In this document: one piece after another, positions 1 through 6,007 of the stretch | Layout: each line of letters opens with the position of its first letter | How positions within the stretch are numbered: the stretch's first letter is position 1 | Assembly: GCA_013140395.1 (NCBI GenBank) | Contig: JABFSY010000463.1 | Span: forward strand, 1-6,007 | Origin: Cyclobacteriaceae bacterium | GTDB lineage: Bacteria; Bacteroidota; Bacteroidia; Cytophagales; Cyclobacteriaceae | Length of the DNA: 6,007 nt | Direction of reading: 5' to 3' | Position numbers and translations under genes: made by a program | Notes under the pieces: model-generated | Database searches by the model: none | What the model was told of the DNA's origin: nothing | Seen by the model: only the letters and a program-made list of their open reading frames with translations

Positions 1-2
1 GT

Positions 3-932
3 AATATTCATTCGGCAGAACTGCGTAGCGTGTCATGCGCTTCCATGCCTGTGATTGTAAAGGGCAGGCAGGAAGGAGGGCTCAATGTGGGGCTCAAGAT
101 TACCGGCTATGCACCCAATACGAATCTCGGTTTTGACTTTCAAAAGCCAAACGCCACTACTGGCATGCCGCTTTCCATGGCATCAAAGCTTGGCCTTACC
201 TCCTTGGTGTTGGATGGCCGCACGTTTAAGGAAGAATCGTTTTCAAGTTCATCCAGCACCACGATAGGCGGCACCACCTACACACGCACCACCACTACTA
301 CCTACACCTATCAGTTTCCACAGTTGCCAACCGAACACTGGCAATATGTGCTGGATGTTCTTTACACCGAGATGGTGAAGCTCTTTCGCGAAAAGCATAA
401 AATTGATTTTGTGCCTGTTGAAAAAGTGACGGGCACTACCCAGTATCAAACATTGTTTCCGGCAGATGCCGCTAACACAAAAAGCGCGATACAAACTACC
501 TACAAAAACACGTTGCGTTCGAGCCCTGAAAAGCTATCCGAAATATTCGGTTCGATTTCATCCAATCAAACATCTAATGTACCCATTGTAAACATGATGA
601 AAGAAGCCGATGTAGACGGCCTGATCAGCATTACGCTGAAAATGACCGTGGGTGCCGACAAGAATGACAAAGTAATTCTGAGCCCACAGTTGCACTTCAG
701 TATGGCTGGTCGGGATGAAAACAACGCCAATAAACAAGGTACCTATGTGATTGGGCTAATAGGTGGAGCGGGCGTTCCTTTCAATGGCGATGCCGTAAAA
801 AACGATAAGCGTGCACTGGTAGAAGCGTGCAGTATTCCGCAATTGATAAAAGCGTTAGACTATGCGCTGACCACCACCAAAGCGAAAGAAGTTGAGTTTG
901 GGTATGATGCTATTTGGAGCATTGGGAAGTAA
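3..932 (+). CDS. Uncharacterised Ser/Thr-rich protein, 5' end cut by the window
   Basis: I do not recognise this protein. The frame is open from the first complete codon (position 3) to the TAA at 930-932, so the real start may lie outside the window. The internal candidates are GTG at 30 and ATG at 45, and neither is preceded by a signal-peptide-like stretch. Counting from GTG30 the visible part is 300 residues. It has a beta-looking N-terminal part, a striking Ser/Thr/Tyr-rich tract at about residues 71-94, then a mixed region including an amphipathic helix around 101-124. Near residues 194-207 there is a VDGLISITLKM strand-like segment, and near 239-248 a glycine-rich YVIGLIGGAG segment. 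The composition suggests an exported or envelope protein, but this is inference. It stands alone: the next gene on this strand starts 203 bp later, after a clear terminator. No catalytic motif is visible. Confidence 0.75.
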   Translation, partial: NIHSAELRSVSCASMPVIVKGRQEGGLNVGLKITGYAPNTNLGFDFQKPNATTGMPLSMASKLGLTSLVLDGRTFKEESFSSSSSTTIGGTTYTRTTTTTYTYQFPQLPTEHWQYVLDVLYTEMVKLFREKHKIDFVPVEKVTGTTQYQTLFPADAANTKSAIQTTYKNTLRSSPEKLSEIFGSISSNQTSNVPIVNMMKEADVDGLISITLKMTVGADKNDKVILSPQLHFSMAGRDENNANKQGTYVIGLIGGAGVPFNGDAVKNDKRALVEACSIPQLIKALDYALTTTKAKEVEFGYDAIWSIGK

Positions 933-1010
933 ACAGTTGGAATAGACTGTATTTGAGAAACCTTCACCCAGCTGACTAAGTAAACAAAATTGTGGTCGAC
1001 AGGAGGTGTA

Positions 1011-1042
1011 AAGAGGGCGCGAGTGATTGCGCTCTTTTTTTT
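1011..1042 (+). terminator. Rho-independent terminator after the first gene
   Basis: AAGAGGGCGC (1011-1020) pairs with GCGCTCTTTT (1029-1038) around an 8-nt loop. This gives a 10-bp stem with two G-U wobbles and a GC-rich base next to the loop. A run of eight T (1035-1042) overlaps and follows the descending arm. It lies about 80 bp past the stop of the upstream gene and before the promoter region of the next gene, so it separates the two transcription units. Confidence 0.75.
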
Positions 1043-1081
1043 GTTACACTGCGAATATTGGCTGATTGATAGGCCATGGAG

Positions 1082-1114
1082 TTTGGTCACGGTACAGGAA
1101 AAAGTTATATCTTG
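1082..1114 (+). promoter_or_regulatory. Possible Bacteroidota-type promoter for the oxidoreductase gene
   Basis: TTTG at 1082-1085 could be the -33 box. TATATCTTG at 1106-1114 is an imperfect match to the -7 consensus TAnnTTTG, with 20 nt between the two boxes. Transcription would then begin around 1118-1121, giving a leader of about 15-20 nt before the GTG at 1136. The -7 match is only partial, so this is a candidate and not a firm call. Confidence 0.3.
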
Positions 1115-1135
1115 TAGTGATAAGCTTACAAAAGA

Positions 1136-2101
1136 GTGAAAGCAATTGTTTATACTGAATATGGCCCCCCTGAAGTGGCCAGATTAAAGGATGTGCCGAA
1201 GCCTGTTCCGAAGGAAAACGAGGTATTGGTAAAAGTATATGCGTCTACGGTCAACCGAACGGACGCGGGCTTCCGCAGTGCTGAGTATTTCATTTCGCGA
1301 TTTTGGAGTGGTCTTCTGCGGCCCAAGTTTCAAGTATTAGGAAGTGAATTTGCTGGTGTAGTAGATGAGATCGGCCAACAGGTTACCACCTTCAAGCGGG
1401 GCGATCGTGTTTTTGGTTTTAATGACAGAACCTTTGGAGGGCATGGAGAATATTTGACGATCGCAGAGGCGGACGCCATCGCAACGATGCCAGACAACAT
1501 AAACTTTGAGCAAGCAGCGGCAAGTACGGAAGGCTCCCATTATGCATTAGTGGATATCAGAGCAGCAAAGGTCCAACGAGGACAGGATGTTTTAGTGTAT
1601 GGCGCGACAGGCGCCATTGGTTCTGCTGCTGTGCAATTGCTCAAACAGATGGGGGCAACGGTAACTGCCGTATGCAACACCAAAAACGTGGAGCTAGTAA
1701 AATCACTTGGGGCCGATGTGGTGATTGATTACCAAACGCAAGATTTCACAAGAACTGAAACAAAGTTTCATTTCATTTTTGATGCAGTCGGCAAAAGCTC
1801 TTTTGGGCAGTGCAAGCCTTTACTTACCGAGAAAGGAATTTACATTTCAACGGAACTTGGAAAAAATGCCGAGAACGTTTTGTTGGCTATTACAACACCC
1901 ATCAGGGGTGGAAAAAAGGTTTTGTTTCCATTGCCAACCATCACAAAAGAAGATGTGCTATTTTTAAAAGGGCTTCTTGAGAAAGGCGAATTTAAGCCTG
2001 TCATTGACCGGACCTATACATTAGATCAAATTGTAGAGGCATACAAATATGTTGAGTCTGGGCAAAAAGTGGGGAATGTGGTATTAAAAATAGTAGAGTA
2101 A
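1136..2101 (+). CDS. NAD(P)-dependent zinc-free alcohol dehydrogenase / quinone oxidoreductase (MDR superfamily)
   Basis: A 321-residue medium-chain dehydrogenase/reductase of the quinone-oxidoreductase (QOR) branch, predicted to be a cytosolic NAD(P)H-dependent reductase or dehydrogenase of small carbonyl or quinone compounds. The GroES-like N-terminal domain runs to about residue 125, with LGSEFAGVV at 68-76 and KRGDRVFGF at 87-95. The Rossmann domain follows, with the nucleotide-binding loop YGATGAIG at 155-162 (Gly156, Gly159, Gly162). Where zinc alcohol dehydrogenases carry the catalytic Cys this protein has NRTD (40-43), and the structural-zinc cysteine lobe is absent, so it should be zinc-independent. 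Length is normal for the family. The start is GTG: the frame has a TAA at 1121-1123 and no other usable start codon between that stop and 1136, and MKAIVYTEYG is a typical family N-terminus. It converges with the next gene, leaving 16 bp between the stops. The substrate cannot be told from sequence. Confidence 0.92.
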   Translation: MKAIVYTEYGPPEVARLKDVPKPVPKENEVLVKVYASTVNRTDAGFRSAEYFISRFWSGLLRPKFQVLGSEFAGVVDEIGQQVTTFKRGDRVFGFNDRTFGGHGEYLTIAEADAIATMPDNINFEQAAASTEGSHYALVDIRAAKVQRGQDVLVYGATGAIGSAAVQLLKQMGATVTAVCNTKNVELVKSLGADVVIDYQTQDFTRTETKFHFIFDAVGKSSFGQCKPLLTEKGIYISTELGKNAENVLLAITTPIRGGKKVLFPLPTITKEDVLFLKGLLEKGEFKPVIDRTYTLDQIVEAYKYVESGQKVGNVVLKIVE

Positions 2102-2117
2102 TAGTGAGTCTTTACTT

Positions 2118-4169
2118 TTAATTAATTGACTGTAGCGCTGCCTCTGCCGCATAGACCACATCTTTATTACGATTGATTTTTAATATTCGGTTGATTGATC
2201 GTTCGGCTGCATTAGCATCCTTTCCAATTTTGCCCAAAATCGTAATTAGCTGGTATTGAAGCCCCCCATCTTGATCTGTCGTTTTGTCCAGTCGCGTAAT
2301 CAAAGCAGGTACTGCAGCTTTACCAATTTTTACCAATGATCCTTCGGCTGCCTTGGTATCATTGCCATAGTTGGGCAGCACATTGATCATATGATTGATA
2401 GCCTTAGGGTTTTGCGTTTTTATATTCCCTAATATCTCAATGGCAATGGTTTGAATTTCATTGAGCTTACCTCTATCCTCCAATGTTCGCTTGTCGAACA
2501 GATTAATCAAATCATTTTCGATGATCTTAGGTTTATTGTTCATTAAGGTTAGTAGATTAACTACGCGAAGTTGCTCATCTAAGTTTGTGCCACGCAGCAG
2601 TGCGCCAGCTTCTTGCATCGATGGAATAACTCCCGTTATCGGCACATTGTACCTGACGCAAAAATTGATTCGATCTTCCTTTTGGCTGGGGTAAGGAGTG
2701 AGTGTGGCGTAACTAGAAAATTTTGATTGGCATCGACTAACTAATATTTTTAGATCTTCTTCGGGGAATTCTTTGCGGATTTTCTCGTTTCGATCTTCGT
2801 AGTCTGTTAATTCAAAATGACGGGCGAATTCGTAGAGGTGGTCATGTGCTTTTGGGTATTCGTTATCATTGAAAAATTCACTTATCCAACTGACGGTTTC
2901 TGTTTTTTTTGTCGGATCGACCTCGTATTGATACAGGTAATCCAGTTCATGAAAAACTTTGGATTTACTCTCTTCATCCAAACGGAATTGTTTTGAGTAG
3001 TTTTTGAAAATATACCTGCTCAATCTGGTATTGTCTCGCAGGCTTTCCATCATTTCGAAAAACACGGTTTCAATAGGAAGTGGTCTCGGTAATCCGATTT
3101 TACTCTCTTGAGCTAACCTCAGAAACGTATCGATTCTCTTCAGCGAGGTAGCTTCATCATTTAATGGTGCTTTGATAAAAAAAATTCGAAGGTAACTGGA
3201 CAGTGTATAATTACCTACGCGCGACATGGCATGAAGGCCTGCAAGCCACTCAGCTTCGTCTATCACTTTATCGGCTGCCAGAAATTGAAATATCTCAAAG
3301 GAACGATTGTCGCTAGTCGGGTTGGTGATCGTATCGAGTGTTTGTAAGATGAAGCGTTGGTAGTTGTTGTCCTGAATTTTGTATTTGGCGAAATTATACA
3401 TGATTTCGTAATGAAATTTTCCGCAGACATTATCAAAGGGTATTTTAATGGCATCATTGACGAGCTTATTTATCTTGTCGGTGGAACTTAAATCACTTAA
3501 TCGCGCAATGAACTCAACTGATCGCTCTTTGCAGATGTCTTCTTTCGTTTTTTTGGATTCGTTGTTGCCAGTGTTAATGGTGTTGTTTACCGTAACGTTT
3601 ACGGGGTTGCCATTTGCCGGTAGGGGTTGGGTGTTGTTGATCACTACCAAATTAGTTGAGTTTTTAAAAAGTGTGGCTAGATTTTTATTCATTTTGATAC
3701 GGCCGTTGTAGCTCATCAGAATTTCGCCAGAGGCAACATCGATTAACCGCGCGCTTACATCTATGTATGATTTTAGTTTAGTGTACGTGCCAGAGAGTAG
3801 TGCATCAATCGGTACGAGCTGGCCAATTTTTAGAGCAGCTGCTGGCTTCATCAAATCAGTGAGAATAAATTCTTGTTCCTTCAATACCGCATCTAGGCGC
3901 GTACGCTCGAACAACTTTATTTTGGCAGGATGGCCAGCCAGCGCGCCAATAATGGTCTCAGTCAAATAATCTCCAAACTGAGTGGAAGTTTCCACCGAGA
4001 ATTTTGTGGCGGCAAAAGGTACTACTGCCAACCGAAACGGCACAGTGCTAACGGGGGTTGCGACTACTTTCTTTGCGAGTTCATCGGTTACGTCTGTGTA
4101 TTTTCGGGCTTTTTGAGCTAGGCTTAGTGAGGTGCTGATTAGAAGGGCGAGTGTGAAGAGATGTTTCAT
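2118..4169 (-). CDS. Exported FlgO/CsgG-like domain protein with C-terminal HEAT-like repeats
   Basis: A 683-residue protein. Residues 1-18 (MKHLFTLALLISTSLSLA) form a signal peptide with an A|Q cleavage site and no lipobox cysteine, so it is probably periplasmic or outer-membrane associated. Residues about 45-150 resemble the FlgO/CsgG-type domain (TolB-N-like fold): LAVVPF near 47-52, FGDYLTETI, then FERTRLDAVLKEQ, LVPIDALLSGTYTKL and VSARLIDVASGEIL, in the order usual for that family. An Asn/Thr-rich linker (about 180-205) leads into a long helical region I do not recognise. The last about 150 residues look like degenerate HEAT repeats, e.g. AAEGSLVKIGKAAVPALITRL near 607-627 and a following YQLITILGKIG unit. 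I chose ATG at 4169. A TTG six bases upstream (4175) is also in frame but would add only two residues before the Lys-His of the signal peptide. Family members bind or assemble envelope structures; the partner here is unknown. Confidence 0.85.
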   Translation of the reverse strand: MKHLFTLALLISTSLSLAQKARKYTDVTDELAKKVVATPVSTVPFRLAVVPFAATKFSVETSTQFGDYLTETIIGALAGHPAKIKLFERTRLDAVLKEQEFILTDLMKPAAALKIGQLVPIDALLSGTYTKLKSYIDVSARLIDVASGEILMSYNGRIKMNKNLATLFKNSTNLVVINNTQPLPANGNPVNVTVNNTINTGNNESKKTKEDICKERSVEFIARLSDLSSTDKINKLVNDAIKIPFDNVCGKFHYEIMYNFAKYKIQDNNYQRFILQTLDTITNPTSDNRSFEIFQFLAADKVIDEAEWLAGLHAMSRVGNYTLSSYLRIFFIKAPLNDEATSLKRIDTFLRLAQESKIGLPRPLPIETVFFEMMESLRDNTRLSRYIFKNYSKQFRLDEESKSKVFHELDYLYQYEVDPTKKTETVSWISEFFNDNEYPKAHDHLYEFARHFELTDYEDRNEKIRKEFPEEDLKILVSRCQSKFSSYATLTPYPSQKEDRINFCVRYNVPITGVIPSMQEAGALLRGTNLDEQLRVVNLLTLMNNKPKIIENDLINLFDKRTLEDRGKLNEIQTIAIEILGNIKTQNPKAINHMINVLPNYGNDTKAAEGSLVKIGKAAVPALITRLDKTTDQDGGLQYQLITILGKIGKDANAAERSINRILKINRNKDVVYAAEAALQSIN

Positions 4170-4250
4170 ACTCAAAAATAGGAAAGTTATCTAATGATTA
4201 AAGTGGGGACTTGGAAAAGCATCTGTGATTTCGATTTCTAAAAAACATCT

Positions 4251-4281
4251 TTTGTAAGATCGTCAATTGTTTTGAATTTTG
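4251..4281 (+). promoter_or_regulatory. Possible Bacteroidota-type promoter for the frameshifted gene
   Basis: TTTG at 4251-4254 is followed after 19 nt by GAATTTTG at 4274-4281. The latter matches five of the six fixed positions of the -7 consensus TAnnTTTG. The predicted transcript would start near 4288, about 18 nt before the ATG at 4306. The boxes lie in the 136-bp AT-rich gap between two divergently oriented genes, where a promoter is expected. Confidence 0.4.
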
Positions 4282-4305
4282 AATAGTTGTTCACGATATT
4301 GAAGT

Positions 4306-4897
4306 ATGATTACAATTAGATGTGTTATCATTTTTTCGTTAGTGGCGGTTGCTACCTATGGACAGAAACGAAAGATAGTCAGCGGCAGTCTTGATGGAAT
4401 AGGCACGCAGGATACCTACGAACTTGTCTTCGATTATGAGGGTATGCGTGTCGGTGCTGAAATTGACGAGGTAGAATATATAAAAGACAAAGGAAGCTGA
4501 CTGGGAGGCAAAAGAAGAGGGCCAGGGTGCGGCTTTTGTTCGTAGGTGGTTTGAAGATCGGAAGACACTGTACCGACCTGCTTTCATTGTAGGATTTCAG
4601 AAATTTTATAAGGCAAAGCTTGGCGATGACAAGGCAAAATATACACTAATTATAAAAACGATGAGAACGGAGCCGGGCTGGTATGCAGGTGTGATAGGTC
4701 ATCCTGCCGAGCTGGATGGCGAGTGTTGGGTGGTGGAATCTGGAAACCTTAGCAACGTTATTGCCAAGATTGCGTTTGCTGGCTTTGTGGGTAAAGTATC
4801 ATATGGTGGCGATTTTGAGATGACAACTCGTATTCAATCTGCTTACGAAATACTTGGAAACGGCCTTGGGGATTTTATCAAACGAAAGTCGAGATAG
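4306..4897 (+). pseudogene. Small secreted Bacteroidota protein, broken by one frameshift
   Basis: The reading frame starting at ATG 4306 stops at TGA 4498-4500 after 64 residues. The +1 frame then stays open from 4484 to TAG 4895-4897. Joining the two by skipping one base in the AAAGGAA stretch at 4489-4495 gives a continuous 196-residue product. It has a signal peptide (MITIRCVIIFSLVAVATYG|Q), an acidic stretch DEVEYIKDK, then EADWEAKEEG and a helical WFEDRKTLYRPAF segment. A beta-rich C-terminal half follows, with KYTLIIKTMRTEPGWYAG, WVVESGNLSNVIAKIAF and the ending AYEILGNGLGDFIKRK. This layout resembles a family of small exported proteins of unknown function that I recall from Bacteroidota genomes (family recognition from memory). 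Either the gene is inactivated, or the extra base is a sequencing or assembly error. A short product from an internal ATG at 4661 is unlikely because it lacks the signal peptide and the first half of the fold. Confidence 0.8.
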
Positions 4898-4902
4898 GTG
4901 AC

Positions 4903-4919
4903 AATCAGATCGACTGATT
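4903..4919. terminator. Small hairpin between convergent genes, possible weak bidirectional terminator
   Basis: AATCAG (4903-4908) and CTGATT (4914-4919) form a perfect 6-bp stem with a 5-nt loop, filling most of the 21-bp gap between the two facing stop codons. It overlaps the first base of the minus-strand stop. Neither strand has a T-run after it and the stem is short and AT-rich. Position is the main support for a terminator role. Confidence 0.3.
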
Positions 4920-5356
4920 TACCTACAACTTCCGCAGGCCCATTCTTCATCCAGGTCAATCACAGTAACGATCGTCAAGTGGTTTTGCTTAGGAGCAACG
5001 ATAATGCGTATATGTTGCTTTTCTTTTGAGGTATACCCTTCCAAGGCATACTTCGGGCCGCGAGGTGCATCTAGTTCACTTTTGGAGTAATTCACTTCAG
5101 CTTTTCTCACGATCTCTTTTACTTCGCGTTGGGTGATGTGTCTGCAATCCATTCTGCATCGGGCGTGTTTGGTGAAAAAGAATTCTGCGGTTTCATCTCT
5201 AAATACATCCAGGTTGCCGATTGCTTTGGACGAGTTTGTTTTTTCTTTGGTAGCTGTCGTAAGCCCCTCATCATTCTTTGCTTCGCGGCATTGTCTTGCA
5301 AACAAGGCAATCACAAAGAATATCAGGATTAAGAGGTAAGGAATCAGTTTTTTCAT
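4919..5356 (-). CDS. Membrane-anchored DUF4258-type protein with two cysteine pairs
   Basis: A 145-residue protein with one N-terminal membrane segment (residues 2-20, KKLIPYLLILIFFVIALFA). A polar linker runs to about residue 57, and the rest is a compact domain resembling DUF4258 (function unknown). The visible family features are FTKHARCRMDCRHIT (61-75), the EVKEIV helix, the P-x-Y-A-L-E-G-Y segment (101-108), HIRIIVAP (115-122) and TIVTVIDLD (128-136). Cysteines occur as C67-x3-C71 and C141-x2-C144, a possible metal site or disulfide pair. RQC at 21-23 does not fit a lipobox, so it is probably a transmembrane anchor and not a lipoprotein. I start it at ATG 5356. A TTG 54 bases upstream is in frame but would put 18 polar residues before the membrane segment. 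It converges with the frameshifted gene, 21 bp away. Confidence 0.82.
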   Translation of the reverse strand: MKKLIPYLLILIFFVIALFARQCREAKNDEGLTTATKEKTNSSKAIGNLDVFRDETAEFFFTKHARCRMDCRHITQREVKEIVRKAEVNYSKSELDAPRGPKYALEGYTSKEKQHIRIIVAPKQNHLTIVTVIDLDEEWACGSCR

Positions 5357-5452
5357 TTTGTCATCTTGCACTATTAACGATTGGTTTTTATATGGTGACT
5401 TAAATATCAATAAGTCATTTTAAAAATACTCCGTTATGTGAGTTTATTTTCT

Positions 5453-5622
5453 CGTCATCGCGAGTACCTGCCGTGGAAAGTGAGATGGCGCGAAGCCTGC
5501 CCATGCCGCAATGCAGACGATCCTCTTTCGAAGCCCAGATTCTAAAAAGGGAGATTGCCTGCCTGCCGGACAGGCAGGCTTCGCCCTAACCTCATATCCT
5601 TCGCGCGGTGCTCGCAATGACG
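5453..5622. repeat. Imperfect inverted-repeat element of about 170 bp
   Basis: The ends CGTCATCGCGAGTACC (5453-5468) and GGTGCTCGCAATGACG (5607-5622) are inverted copies matching at 14 of 16 positions. Just inside, GCGCGAAG (5488-5495) pairs with CTTCGCGC (5599-5606), directly adjoining the right arm. GCGAAGCCTGCC (5490-5501) is also a perfect 12-bp inverted copy of 5573-5584. As RNA it would fold into a long hairpin with competing inner pairings. The CGTCATTGCGAG-type end is a familiar terminus of dispersed intergenic palindromic repeats in bacterial genomes (from memory). No T-run follows on either strand, so it is not a simple terminator, and no transposase is present. I see no clear target-site duplication. 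Confidence 0.75.
5557..5579. repeat. Compact GCCTGCCTG/CAGGCAGGC palindrome
   Basis: A perfect 9-bp stem (5557-5565 with 5571-5579) closes a 5-nt CCGGA loop. This is a very frequent intergenic palindrome in Bacteroidota genomes; translated, it gives the LPAGQAG-like peptide seen in many spurious predicted proteins of that phylum (from memory). It sits inside the larger inverted-repeat element, and its right arm overlaps the 12-bp inner repeat arm of that element, so the two foldings exclude each other. Confidence 0.8.
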
Positions 5623-5655
5623 GTTCCGCTCAAGAAAAAAATCGATTTTACATAA

Positions 5656-6007
<352 letters not shown>

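Noticed and set aside
1..54. In frame 1 the window begins with a sequence containing CVACH, which looks like a c-type haem motif (CxxCH).
   Set aside because: That frame stops six codons after the His (TGA at 52-54), while frame 3 is open through the same bases and continues for 300 codons. A haem motif at the extreme C-terminus would be unusual, so coincidence is most likely. Upstream sequence would settle it.
73..267. AAGGAGGG followed by an ATG at 85 looks like a Shine-Dalgarno sequence for a 60-codon frame.
   Set aside because: It lies wholly inside the first gene in another frame, encodes an unconvincing Pro/Arg-rich peptide, and other genes here show no use of Shine-Dalgarno sites.
860..1090. 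A minus-strand frame of 76 codons across the end of the first gene and the terminator.
   Set aside because: It spans the plus-strand terminator and overlaps the first gene antisense, and its product shows no recognisable features.
2461..3969. Several plus-strand open frames of 60-90 codons opposite the large minus-strand gene.
   Set aside because: They are antisense shadows of a well-supported 683-codon gene with a signal peptide and recognisable domains, and none shows a family motif.
4173..4180. A perfect TAnnTTTG match (TATTTTTG) on the minus strand just before the FlgO-like gene.
   Set aside because: It lies only three bases from the chosen ATG and includes the in-frame TTG, so transcription would start within the coding sequence. 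No TTTG box sits about 20 nt upstream.

Overview
The window looks like chromosomal DNA of a member of the Bacteroidota, probably of the Cytophagales type (inference). Three things support this: secreted proteins of kinds common in that phylum, almost no Shine-Dalgarno sequences, with A-rich leaders and a few poor-to-fair matches to the TTTG / TAnnTTTG promoter pattern, and a GCCTGCCTG..CAGGCAGGC palindrome typical of these genomes. I see no tRNA, rRNA, CRISPR array, transposase or phage gene.

Layout. (1) Positions 3-932, +: the 3' part of an unrecognised Ser/Thr-rich protein, followed by a good intrinsic terminator at 1011-1042. (2) Positions 1136-2101, +: a zinc-free medium-chain (quinone oxidoreductase type) NAD(P)H dehydrogenase with a GTG start. 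(3) Positions 2118-4169, -: a large exported protein with an N-terminal FlgO/CsgG-like domain and a C-terminal HEAT-like helical repeat region; it converges on gene 2 with only 16 bp between the stops. (4) Positions 4306-4897, +: a small secreted protein family member broken by a single +1 frameshift near 4489-4495. (5) Positions 4919-5356, -: a membrane-anchored DUF4258-type protein with two cysteine pairs; it converges on gene 4 across 21 bp holding a small hairpin. (6) Positions 5357-5709: a gene-free stretch with a roughly 170-bp imperfect inverted-repeat element (5453-5622) and a compact palindrome apparently nested inside it. (7) Positions 5710 to the window end, +: the N-terminal 99 codons of 2,4-dienoyl-CoA reductase (fadH).

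Functionally this is a mosaic of single-gene units with alternating strands, not one operon. Two genes are redox enzymes (the quinone-oxidoreductase-like protein and FadH, which acts in unsaturated fatty-acid beta-oxidation). Three or four encode envelope or exported proteins of unknown role. No defence, secretion or biosynthetic system can be assembled from these neighbours. The most noteworthy items are the frameshifted gene, the nested repeat, the FlgO-like plus HEAT architecture and the Cys-rich DUF4258 variant.
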